Below, piece by piece: positions 7,977 to 18,900 of a DNA stretch of 36,151 nucleotides. The DNA lies in contig JBBQNE010000016.1 in assembly GCA_038329675.1 (NCBI GenBank), positions 1 through 36,151 of the forward strand, given 5' to 3'. Each line of letters opens with the position of its first letter. The first letter of the stretch is position 1. The translations under genes and the position numbers were made by a program. The notes below the pieces were generated by a model that saw only the letters and a program-made list of their open reading frames with translations, ran no database searches and was not told where the DNA came from. The DNA is from JANXVY01 sp038329675. GTDB lineage: Bacteria; Pseudomonadota; Alphaproteobacteria; Rhizobiales; Hyphomicrobiaceae.

Positions 7977-10900
7977 TTATCGATGCCCCAAGCGATCGAG
8001 CACATTGACACTTGAGCTGGCCGCAGCCTCAAAGGCGCCGGGTCCATTTGGCGGTGCCGATGACATCGAGTTCGAACCGCTTGGCGTAACGGTGACCGGA
8101 GTGGCGGCGATCTGCTTCAGAGTCTCGCGTACCATGCGGCTTGGATCGATCTGAAGACCAAGTTGGCGTTCGCTGAGTTGCACGGCCTTGATGGCGAGCA
8201 TCGATGTCCCGCCGAGATCGAAAAAGTTATCCTCGGGGCTGATGTCGGAAATATCGATGCCGATCAGGTCGGCCCACATGTCGGCAATCAGGGCCTGCTG
8301 TGGCGAGAGCGCACCTGCCGTGACGGCCCCGACCTCGATCTTCGGAGCGACTGCCGAAAGTGCAGCTCGCCGCGTTCCGATCCAATTGTTGAAGGCATCG
8401 GTGTCTGGCCCCGGCGCGGTCAGGAGCGTCGCCAGAGTTTCGTTTGGCTGGTCGGCAATTCGACGCAACAGCCCCAGAAGCCGATCGCGGAACATGCGCG
8501 CCGTACTGGCATCGAACAGTCCGGTGTTGTAGTTGACGCCACCTTCAAGCCCGCCCGGGACCTCCATCAGCCACAGTCCGAGATCTTCGGTCGCGCCCTT
8601 CTGCATCACGAGTATCGACGAATGGCTCAACTGACCCCATTCGCGAACGCGCTCGCGCGCGTCTTGGAACGAGAACAGGGATTGATAAAGTTGACTGGTG
8701 TGTCTGGCGATCTCAGGTTCCTCAGCGAGCCGCTCAAACGGCACGTCCTGGTGCGCGAAGGCATCGACTATCTCGGTCTTTACGGATTTCAACCAGTTCG
8801 GCAGGCTGACGCCGGGTTCGAGTTCGAAACGAACCGGCAAAAGGTTATTGAAGAAGCCCATAACCGCTTCGAAGTCGGCGATTTGACGCCCGCGTACCGG
8901 GATGCCGACGACCGTCGAGCGCGACGACGAAGCAGTCCCGATCATTGCAACGTAGACGGCCAACAACAGCATGTTGAGCGTGGCGCCGTTGTCTTGAGAG
9001 ATCTTGCGTAATTGTTCAACGAGCGCCTTGTCGACTTTCACCCATTCGACCGCGCCTTCCCCAGTCATGCCCGGCCGCCGGGGGTGATCGGTCGGCAGCC
9101 CACCGGGTACCTCGACGCTTTGGAAACGCCGCCGCCAATGGTCGACCTGAGCCTGGCATTCGTCGCTCGAAAGCCAGGCCTTCTGCCAACCCGAGAAGTC
9201 TAGATAGCTCGCCGCTGGAGCTGGCTCACGGACTGCGGTTCGGCTGAGTGCCGCTGGATAGAGCAACGCCATCTCCTGATAAAGGAGGTCAAACGACCAA
9301 CCGTCCCAGATGATATGATGCGGCATGAACAGAAAGGCGTGTTCCTGCTCGTTCAGACGCCATAACCCGATGCGGAATAATGGCCCACGGGTGATGTCGA
9401 TGGGCTGGTCGATGATCGCCTGCATGCGCCGCATCAGTTCGGCCTCTCTCGGCCCGGCTTGCAGCTCGCTGAGATCTTCGAACGGCAACTCCACATCAAG
9501 ATGGGGTAAGACGCGCTGTACCGCCGGTCGGCTCGACGTATCAATGAATGTGCGCAGCGCCGGGTTCCGCTCGAGCAGCAATTGGAAGGCAGCCGTGAAG
9601 GCGTCCTTGTCGAAAGGTCCCGAGAGGCGATGGGCCGACGGCGTGTTATACACCACGCGACCAGGGTTCATCTCCTCCATGAACCGAATGCGATCCTGCA
9701 TCAGCGTGAGCGGCCCACAGCTTTGATCGGCCTGACGCAGCAAAGCGGCACGTTTCTGCTCCCCGCTCGCCCGCGCCGTTGCAATCGCTTTCGCCAGGGC
9801 CTCGGCCGTGGGCAGCTCGAAAATCGTCCGCAACGGCAGTGCCAGGCCAAACTCCTGGTTGAGCCGGCTCGTCAATTTAGCCGCGAGAAGCGAGTGCCCC
9901 CCGAGGGCGAAAAAGTCGTCGGTAACGGAGAGCCCCGGCAGCTTCAGCACCTCCTCCATCACCAAAAGCACCTGAGCTTCGAGGGAGGTTCTGGCAGGGT
10001 GCTGGCCGCCAGAGTGCATGGCAGAGGTAGCTCTAGGGCGTGGCAGCTTGCTGCGGTCGATTTTGCCATTCGGCAGGAGCGGGATTTCAGGTACCTGCAT
10101 GACGAGTGACGGGATCATGTACGCGGGCAGCGATTGCCGGAGGTGGTCGCGGATCAAGGTCGATTCCAAGGGTGGCCCCTTTGAAACCGCATAGGCGATA
10201 AGGCGCACATCGCCCGGCTCGTCTTCGCGCACGATGGTAACGCAACGCTCGACATCGGCGTGTTGCGCGAGCTTCGCTTCGATCTCTCCGAGTTCGATGC
10301 GATAGCCGCGTACCTTGACCTGATGGTCGGTGCGGCCGAGGCACTCCATGACACCATCGTTGCGCAAGCGGCCGAGATCGCCGGTTTTGTACCAGGTCTG
10401 CCCAGGCCGGTTGGGGTCGGGGAGGAAGCGCTCAGCCGTGAGGTCCGGCCGACCGTGATAGCCCAGCGTGACGCCATCGCCACCAATGTAGATTTCGCCC
10501 ACCACGCCAACGGGCACTGGTCGCAACTTATCGTCGACAATATGAAACTGGGTGTTCGCCACCGGGTGGCCGATTGGCACAGGGGCTTTGCCATCGCTCA
10601 CGCGGTGGAAGCTCGACCACACGGTCGTCTCTGTCGGTCCGTAACAATTCCACAATGTGCCAACGCGCTCCAGCAGGCTGCGAGCGAGGTCTGTTGGCAG
10701 GGGCTCGCCTCCGCACCATGCGTTGACGTGCCGACCGCCTGCCCAGCCTGCGCCAATGAGCAAGCGCCAAGTCGATGGCGTCGCCTGCATGACGTCGACG
10801 TTCTCCAACTCGATTAACGCGCGCAGGCGGTCGCCATCCATGGCCTGATCTCGGTCTGCGACGACGATCGTCGCACCGGCACTCAGCGGCAGCAGTGTCT

Positions 10901-12932
10901 CGGCAACGGCAATGTCAAAGCTCAAGGTGGTAACGGCCAGAACGACGTTTCTAGCTGTAACACCGGGTACGCGTGCCATGCTGGCCAGCAGGTTTGTGAC
11001 ACACCGATGGGGAACACGCACGCCCTTGGGCTGTCCGGTCGAGCCAGAAGTGTAGATGACGTAAGCGACATCGTCGTCGCCGTGTGGCGGTGAGGCCAAC
11101 TCGGCGCGTTCGCCGAATTCGTTGACGAGCACCAACCGGTCGCTGCTGACCTCGACCGACCCCGTAACCGTGCTGTCGCTGACGATGATCCGCGCCGCGC
11201 TCTGTGCTCGCATGTACTCCAGCCGCTCGGCCGGGAATGCCGGGTCCATTGGGACATAGCCAGCACCTGCTTTGAGGATGCCAAGCAGTCCGATGATCAT
11301 ATGCTCGTTGCGCCCGCACGACAGGCCGACGAGCTCTCCGGACTTGACTCCGCGCGACATCAATTGGTGCGCAAGCCCGTTCGCACGCCGATCCAGTTCC
11401 CGGTAGGTTAGCCTGCGATCGCCAGCGACGACGGCTGTCGCTTCGGGCGTGGCCGCGACCTGCCGTTCTATCAGCGCGTGCACGCTGAGGTGACGCTGGT
11501 AGTCGAGCGCCGATGCGTTGAACTGCCGTAAGAGTGCGACGTCGACTGCCGTTGGTGCTACCGCTTCAATCAACTGAAGTGCCGGGTCGGCGATCGCGCG
11601 TCGAAGCGCCGTCCGGTAGAGTTCCAGCCAGCGACGAACGGTTTCGCCATCGAAAATGCCAGATGAGTACTGGCACTCCACAACGATCTCGCCACCACGT
11701 TGGCTGGCGTTGACGAAGAGATCGAAGTTCTCGAACAGGCGTGGGTTACTCTCCAGTTCGACTTTGAGCCCCGCCATCGACAGGTCTTCGCTGCGGATCG
11801 CCTGGTCGAGATTGAACACGACCGACACAAGCGGCAGCCGCCCTGGACTGCGCTCGAACTTGAGCTTCTTGAGCAGTTGACCAAACGTACACGCTTGGTG
11901 CTCGTAGGCGTCAAGGACACGGGTGCGCGTCGCCTTGAGCAGATCAGGGACCGGCTGCTCGAGATCGGCAGCAATACGGATCGGCAGAAGCTGCACGCAG
12001 TGGCCGACCAGGGCCGAGCCACCGGTGCTCGCTTGGCCTGCCGCAGGAACTCCGACAACGATATCGTCTTGACCCGTCAGGCGCGCAAGAAGCCCACCGA
12101 ACATCGAGAACAGCGTGACGAACAGGCTGGCACCACTTTTTTGACCAAGCTTACGCAAGCCGTCGACAAGCGCAGCGTCGAGCACGATGTCTTGGCGCAG
12201 CGAAACAAAACTGCGGAATGGCGGGCGCGGCTTGTCGGCCGCGAGTTCGAGGATCGGCACGTTGCCGTCGTACTGTTGCATCCACCATTGCGTGTCAGCC
12301 TCTGCCTGCGCTTGGTAGGCCTGAGCGTGTTGCGACAAAGCATAGTCGCCAAAACTGTCGGACGGCGAAAGCGAGACGCTCGTACCAATGCTGCCTTTTA
12401 AGCTTGCGTACAACGCCATCAACTCGCTGGCGATGATCCCAAATGACCAGCCGTCGCACACGATATGGTGGGCGGTGATGATCAACTCGTGGCGCTCGGG
12501 AGTAATCGCGTAGAGGGTCGCGCGAATGAGCGGTCCTCGGACCAGGTCGAACGGTTCGCTGACGGCATCGCGGCGGGCGGCAGCAAGCATGCTGGTGCGT
12601 TCGGCCTCTCCGACCGAACCGAGTTCGATCACGTTGGCATGAAGCCTGCCGCGCGCCGCGATCATAAGGCTCAGACCGTCGATACTCACAGTAGCGCGCA
12701 ACGCTTCGTGGCGGTCGGACAGTGCAAGCAGGGCCTTTTGGACCGAGCCGCGATCGAGTGGCCCGACCACTTTAAGCGATACGGACTCGTTGTAGGCGAG
12801 CGATGCCTCCTGCCCGAGCTGGCTGGCAAGCCACACCTCGCGCTGCGCCTCCGTTGTCGGGACGACGCGCGACAGTTCGTCGGCGAACGGGTCGAAGGCG
12901 ACTTCGGTAAAAGCGGGCTGAGCCACGGTCAT
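7977..12932 (-). CDS. Non-ribosomal peptide synthetase, C-A-T-C-T
   Basis: The 1651-residue protein starts at ATG 12932, which has GAGG a few bases upstream. Domains in order: condensation C1 (~20-460, HHIVCDGWS at 155-163); adenylation A (~488-965, with YTSGSTGQPKGV 627-638, CYGPTETT 763-770, YKTGDLGR 848-855, catalytic Lys957 in PNGKID); carrier T1 (FFALGGHS, Ser1014); condensation C2 (~1075-1500, HHIIWDGWS at 1205-1213); carrier T2 (FFDLGGTS, Ser1577). There is no epimerase, reductase or thioesterase. By hand alignment to GrsA the A-domain code reads about D-I-A-Q-A-C-C-V-W-K, for which I know no assigned substrate. C1 should accept the chain from the upstream aminotransferase protein, whose C-terminus ends in the short linker that normally precedes a C domain. 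The second T lacks its own A domain, so it must be loaded in trans or act otherwise. Confidence 0.96.
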   Translation of the reverse strand: MTVAQPAFTEVAFDPFADELSRVVPTTEAQREVWLASQLGQEASLAYNESVSLKVVGPLDRGSVQKALLALSDRHEALRATVSIDGLSLMIAARGRLHANVIELGSVGEAERTSMLAAARRDAVSEPFDLVRGPLIRATLYAITPERHELIITAHHIVCDGWSFGIIASELMALYASLKGSIGTSVSLSPSDSFGDYALSQHAQAYQAQAEADTQWWMQQYDGNVPILELAADKPRPPFRSFVSLRQDIVLDAALVDGLRKLGQKSGASLFVTLFSMFGGLLARLTGQDDIVVGVPAAGQASTGGSALVGHCVQLLPIRIAADLEQPVPDLLKATRTRVLDAYEHQACTFGQLLKKLKFERSPGRLPLVSVVFNLDQAIRSEDLSMAGLKVELESNPRLFENFDLFVNASQRGGEIVVECQYSSGIFDGETVRRWLELYRTALRRAIADPALQLIEAVAPTAVDVALLRQFNASALDYQRHLSVHALIERQVAATPEATAVVAGDRRLTYRELDRRANGLAHQLMSRGVKSGELVGLSCGRNEHMIIGLLGILKAGAGYVPMDPAFPAERLEYMRAQSAARIIVSDSTVTGSVEVSSDRLVLVNEFGERAELASPPHGDDDVAYVIYTSGSTGQPKGVRVPHRCVTNLLASMARVPGVTARNVVLAVTTLSFDIAVAETLLPLSAGATIVVADRDQAMDGDRLRALIELENVDVMQATPSTWRLLIGAGWAGGRHVNAWCGGEPLPTDLARSLLERVGTLWNCYGPTETTVWSSFHRVSDGKAPVPIGHPVANTQFHIVDDKLRPVPVGVVGEIYIGGDGVTLGYHGRPDLTAERFLPDPNRPGQTWYKTGDLGRLRNDGVMECLGRTDHQVKVRGYRIELGEIEAKLAQHADVERCVTIVREDEPGDVRLIAYAVSKGPPLESTLIRDHLRQSLPAYMIPSLVMQVPEIPLLPNGKIDRSKLPRPRATSAMHSGGQHPARTSLEAQVLLVMEEVLKLPGLSVTDDFFALGGHSLLAAKLTSRLNQEFGLALPLRTIFELPTAEALAKAIATARASGEQKRAALLRQADQSCGPLTLMQDRIRFMEEMNPGRVVYNTPSAHRLSGPFDKDAFTAAFQLLLERNPALRTFIDTSSRPAVQRVLPHLDVELPFEDLSELQAGPREAELMRRMQAIIDQPIDITRGPLFRIGLWRLNEQEHAFLFMPHHIIWDGWSFDLLYQEMALLYPAALSRTAVREPAPAASYLDFSGWQKAWLSSDECQAQVDHWRRRFQSVEVPGGLPTDHPRRPGMTGEGAVEWVKVDKALVEQLRKISQDNGATLNMLLLAVYVAMIGTASSSRSTVVGIPVRGRQIADFEAVMGFFNNLLPVRFELEPGVSLPNWLKSVKTEIVDAFAHQDVPFERLAEEPEIARHTSQLYQSLFSFQDARERVREWGQLSHSSILVMQKGATEDLGLWLMEVPGGLEGGVNYNTGLFDASTARMFRDRLLGLLRRIADQPNETLATLLTAPGPDTDAFNNWIGTRRAALSAVAPKIEVGAVTAGALSPQQALIADMWADLIGIDISDISPEDNFFDLGGTSMLAIKAVQLSERQLGLQIDPSRMVRETLKQIAATPVTVTPSGSNSMSSAPPNGPGAFEAAASSSVNVLDRLGHR

Positions 12933-12948
12933 CTGCCTCGTGAATAGG

Positions 12949-15900
12949 TCATGCCTCGACCTTGATAAACCTGCCCGGAAAGTCTGGATTGGCCAGAAAC
13001 CAAGCCGGCGTACCATCGGTGTCGCGGCCTAGCCGGGCACCCGTTACCGGTGGCCTCGACGCGTCGAAGGAAATGACCGTCGCTGTCGCTCGGCGCGGCA
13101 GGAAGTCTGCCTCTTGCAGTTCTGCCACGGCCTCTTTGAAGGCGGCTTTGATAACAGCAATGTCCTCGGCAGTGTGCGCCGTCGTCATGAAGCAGGGGAA
13201 GTTGTCGAGGATATGCACGCCGCGATTGCGCATCATGGCGAACAGAAGGTCCTGCAGTTGGTGATCTTCCGCAAAGAAGACCTTCCACACCGAGCTGAAC
13301 GACTTCAAAACGATCGGCGCTCCCGCCTGGCGGCAGAAAGCATTGAGTTCTTCGACCATAGCGGCCGTGCGCTGCGTGAGCGCGTCCTGCAGCGCGGGGC
13401 CCTCCCGATCGATTTGCTCCAGCACGGCCTTCGCCGCGACAAGCGCGAGCGGGTGGCGGACAAAGGTACCGGCGAAGTAGGTGACGCCGACGGTCGGTGT
13501 CGAGTTGTCGCCGTACTCCCAGTGACCGCCGTCGAGGGCATCCATGAATTCGCGCTTGCCAGCGATGACCCCAATCGGGAAGCCACCGCCGACGACCTTG
13601 CCGTAGCTCGCAAGGTCGGCGCGAATACCGAACAGCGCCTGGATGCCGCATGGGTGGCAACGGAAACCGGTGACGACCTCGTCGAAGATCAACAGCGTGC
13701 CGGATTTCTCAGTCAGCGCACGCAACTCAGCCAGGAACTCGCGCGGTTGGAAGTCCGGGCGGCGGCTCTGGACAGGCTCGACGAGTACGGCGGCGAGATC
13801 GTGCGCGTTGGTCTTCAGCCACTCAAGGGTCTCAGGCGTGCCGTAGTCGAGCACGACGATATTCTCAACGGCATTAGGCAGGATACCTGGCGCCGCAGCC
13901 ACAGACTTCAGCTTCTTCGTGCCGCGCACGATGACTTCATCGAAGATGCCGTGATAGGCCCCAGTGAAAATAGCCATCTTGCTGCGTCCAGTGACCGTCC
14001 GCGCGATGCGGACGCAACCCATGACGGCTTCGCTGCCGGTGTTGCACAGAGCGGCCCGGTCTGACCCGGTCGTTTTGCAAATCAGCGCGGCCACTTCGCC
14101 GGCAAGCGGGTGTTGGGGGCCGATGTCGAAGCCAGCGTCGAGTTGTTCCCGCACAGCCTTGCTGACAAAATCCGGCTGCCAACCGAACAGGCTCATGCCG
14201 AAGCCGTTGAGCGCGTCCACATACTCGTTGCCATCGAGATCCCACATCCGTGAGCCCTTCGAGCGCTCGATGACGATTTGATAGATGATCTCCTTTAGGG
14301 CCGGACGGAACCCGTTGACCACGCGCGGATCGGCAAGGTGCTTGCGGTGCTCGACGGTGTAGCGCTTGGAGCGCTCTGTCTTCTTGATGTAGCGGCGCAT
14401 GAAAGCGTCGAGCCGCGCCCGCTGGCGCTCACTGAGTTCTGTCGAAGAGTTGTGGATGCGCGCGATAGCGCCGAACGCCTTCTTGACGTCGTATGATTTC
14501 TGGACGAGCGCGGCGGCCTCTTCGTCGGCGGGCGGCGGAGAAGACGCTTCAGTGCGGGCGGGTTCGGAAGCTGTCATGGACTGAGGGGCGGCAGAAGCCG
14601 ACGGAGGCGTGCCTTGAGCTGCGGCCGTCGTCGTGGCGTGGGCTGTGGCGTGGGCTGTGGCCTGGGTGGTGGCCTGGGTGGTGGCCTGGGTGGCTGCAAT
14701 CAGCGCCTGTCCCGTGATCAACGCCAACTGCTGAGTGACGAGCGACAGCTGTTGAATGAGACCCGGTACTCCGTCGGCTGGCATGCCAACCGGCAACGCC
14801 GCAGACGCCAGACTCGGCACCGGCGCTGGAACTGAAGATGAGACCTGCTGCGCGATGACCGGCGTTGCAGTCGACGCGGCAGCCGTCGGTGCAACCTTGG
14901 CTGGTGCCGTCTCCGGCGGAAGTTTCTCGTCGAGGTATGCCGCCAACGCGGCGAACGAGGTGTAGTCCTCCATCAGCTGGCGGAACGTGATCGGCAGCGC
15001 GAACTCTTTCTTCAGCTGCAGCGCGACCTGGGTCAGCGTCAGCGAGTCGAGGCCAAGTTCAACGAAGCCATGTCCGTCGGCGGCTGCTTCGAGTTCAATG
15101 CCCGAGGCGTCCTCGAACAGCGTTTTGAGACGAGCAATCATATGATGTTGGCGATTGGTTGCGGCCATTGGTTCAAAGGTATCCATGGCTGGGGGGGTAC
15201 TCACAATGACAGTGGGGACGTTAGGGGGAATGGCAACCTGCGGGCCCACGGGGGCAGGCGCATGCTCCACCCGCGAGGAAGATGGCGCTGGCTGTTGCAC
15301 GGCCTCGACCCAATGCCGCTTCCGCTCGAAGGGATAGGTCGGCAAGGCAATCCGGCGGCGCGCCGCAGTCGGCAAAGGTGCGTGCTGGGACGCACATCCA
15401 GCCGTCCACAACTCACCAACCGCTTGCATCAGCGCGGCATCTTCCTTGGCTGGATCGTCCGACAGGCTTGCGATTGCTGCGGGCATGCGTTTGCCGTCGC
15501 GATGCTGGCGGACGAGCGCGGTCAGAGTGGCGCGCGGCCCAGCCTCCAGGAAAACTGGCGAGCCAAACTCCGCAACTAACGTGCCGACGGCTGTCGAGAA
15601 GCGAACCGGCTCGCGCATGTGCCGCGCCCAGTAGGCCGGGTCTGTGGCTTCGGCCGCCAGCATGCGGCGCCCGGTCACGGTCGAGACAATTGGCAAAACG
15701 GGTGGCGACAGTGTCGTTTCCCGCACGGCCTTTTCGAACTTCGGCAGCGCCGGATCCATCATCGCGGAGTGGAACGCATGGGACGTTTTGAGATGTCGCG
15801 TGGCGAGGCCTTGGGCGTCCAGTTCAGCCGCGAAAGCTTCTATCACGGCGAGTTGGCCAGCCACGACTGATGCGGACGGCCCGTTCTCGGCGGCCAGTTG

Positions 15901-18900
15901 CACGCCTTCTGGAAGCGTCGGCTCAAGTTCCGCAGCGCCCAGCCTGACGCTGAGCATGGCGCCAGCCGGCAATTGCTGCATGAGCGCGCCACGCAGTGCG
16001 ACAAGCCGCAAGGCGTCGTCTAAGGACATGACGCCAGCGAGCGTTGCCGCAACGAACTCGCCGACACTATGGCCGACCATGGCGACGGGCTCGACACCTG
16101 CCTCCAGCCAAGTCCGGGCGAGTGCATACTCGATGGCGAAGATTGCAGGCTGGGTTACCTCAGTCCTGACCAGAACGCTCGGGTCATCGCCAAACATCAT
16201 CGCCTTTAGGTCGTAGTGCGTGTGACCCGAAATTGCGGTGAAGCAGGCATCCAGCGCGCTACGGAAAACCGGATTGCGAGCATAAAGTCCGCGCCCCATG
16301 CCAGCGTACTGCGACCCCTGACCCGGGAAGCAGAGCACGATTTGCGGTTCCGCCGTTGTCGACGCTCCCGCTTGAGCCAAACGTTCGCGATCGCGCAGGG
16401 CGGAAACGGCGTCCGCGACCGAAGCCGCAACGACGAATGTCCGGTGCGCAAAGTCGCGCCGGCCAACCGAGAGGGTGTGGGAGACATCGGCGAGATCGAC
16501 GTCTCGATGGCGATCGAGATCGGCGGCTAAGCGTTCGGCCGAAACCTGGAGTGCCGTTGCCGTGCGCGCCGACAGTCGCAACAGCTGAGCGCCTTCGCTC
16601 GGGCTCGTGTTGGCGGCAAGCGGGCCTTCTTCAAGCACCGCATGCGCATTCGTGCCGCCGACGCCAAACGAACTGACGGCAGCACGTCTCGGGGTCGAAC
16701 CGCGGGGCCAGCTTCGCCGGTCGGCCTGGACAAAGAAGGGGCTTGTGGCCAACTCGATTTTCGGGTTCGGCGCCTTGAAGTGCAATGTCGGCGGTAGTTC
16801 CTCGCGGGCCAACGCCAGTGCGGTTTTGACAAGCCCCGCTGCTCCGGCAGCGATGACGGTATGTCCGACGTTGCTTTTGACCGAGCCGATCGCGCAATAT
16901 CCGACGTCAGTCGTTTCTTTGCGGTATGCCAAGGTCAGGGCGGCAAGTTCCACGGGGTCACCCAGCGGCGTTGCCGTTCCATGCGCCTCGACATAGCCGA
17001 TACTGCGCGCCTCAACCCCGGCATCGGCCATGGCGGCGGTGATTACAGCTGCCTGACCGCGAACACTTGGAGCGGCAAAGCTCGCCTTCTGGCCGCCGTC
17101 GTTGTTTACCGCGACACCGCGGATCACGGCGTGGATCGTGTTCCCGTCGCGGACAGCATCGTTGAGCCGTTTCAACAGAACGCAAGCTGCGCCATCCGAA
17201 AACACGGTGCCTTGAGCGTCCGCATCGAATGACCGCGTATGCCCGTCTGGCGATAGCATTGATCCCTCTTGATAGAGGTAGCCACTGTTTGGGGGGCACG
17301 TAATTGAAACGCCGCCTGCCAGAGCCAAGTCGCACTGGCCCGTGCGTAGAGAAATGAACGCCTGGGCGATGGCAACGAGCGACGTCGAGCAAGCCGTGTG
17401 CACACTGACGGCTGGACCGGTCAGATCGAGCTTATGCGCCGTGCGGGTCGCGATGTAGTCTTTCTCGTTGGCCAGCATCACCTGGAATGCGCCGAGACGG
17501 GCCACCTTATCGGGATGAGCCAATACGTGGTTCTGGAAATAGGATGCATTGTACATCCCGGCATATACGCCGATCGTACCTGCGGTCTTTTCGGGTATCT
17601 GGCCGCCGCTTTCGAGGCACTCCCAGGCAAGCTCCAGGAACACGCGCTGTTGCGGGTCCATGAGTTCGGCCTCATTCGGCGAGATGCCGAAGAATGCCGC
17701 GTCGAACTGATCCGCTCCGTCTATTACGCCGCGTGCCGCTACATAGCGCGTGTCGTCTATAAGCTCCGCCGGAACGGACTTGTCGAGTTCTTCGCGGTCG
17801 AAGAAGCGGATGCCCTCGCGACCCTCTGTGAGCATCTCCCAGAAGGCGTCGACATTGGGGGCACCCGGCATCCTAACAGCCATACCGACGACAGCGATTG
17901 GCTCAAGTGCGACCGGCCGACCGCGAGCCGATGCGTTGGAAGCGATCGTTGACGGTGTCGAGAGACACGGTGTCGAGACAGTCTGGGCAATACCGCGCGG
18001 GCTCGGATCGGCATAAAATTGCGCGATCGAGACAGCCGCGTGTCCCGCCTTTCGGATTGCCGCTTGTGCGCGAAGCGCCAGCAGCGAATTACCGCCAAGG
18101 TCAAAAAAACTGTCGAGGGCACCGACGCGGTCGATACCAAGCACTGAGGAAAACACCTCAGCAATGTCGCGCTCCGCTCCTAGCCGCGGTGCAACGAATG
18201 GCCGCTGATGATCGTCTGGCCGCTCCCGGCGGGGGCCGGGCAACGCTCGCTTGTCGACTTTGCCGTTCAGCGTCACGGGCAGTGCGGCCAGGCATGTAAA
18301 CGTAACCGGCACCATATGATCTGGCAGCCGCGCCGCGAGTTCATTGCGCAGAGCGATTGCGCTTATCTCGTGGCCAGTCGGCACAATATACGCTGCGAGT
18401 TCTGTGCCGCGCGTCTGATCTTGGATCGCGACGACAACTGCGCTTCGCACGTTGGTGCAACGCAAAAGCGCCTGTTCGATCTCGCCCACCTCGACGCGGA
18501 AACCACGAATTTTGACTTGGCCGTCGATGCGCCCAACAAACTCGACGGTGCCGTCGGACAAGAGCCGAACGTAATCGCCCGTGCGGTACATCAGGCTGGC
18601 TTGGCCGGCGAAGGGATCGGGCAGGAAGCGCTCGGCAGTCAGAGCGTCGCGGTTGAAATAACCAATCCCAACGCCAAGGCCTCCGATATAAAGTTCGCCT
18701 GTGACGCCACACGGCAGGGGTTGGCCGCGCGCGTTCAAAATGTATAGCGCCGTGGCGTTGACCGGTCGGCCAATGGGAACCGACGTCGCAGCGCCAAGCG
18801 ACGCGCGCTCTATCGTATGCGTGGCTGCGAACGTGGTGGTCTCGGTCGGCCCGTAGCCGTTGATGAGCCGCGTCCCTGGAGCCGCCGCCATGAAACGCTT

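Noticed and set aside
13114..14064. 316-codon plus-strand frame within the aminotransferase region
   Set aside because: It is antisense to the conserved PLP aminotransferase domain and has low-complexity, non-family sequence.
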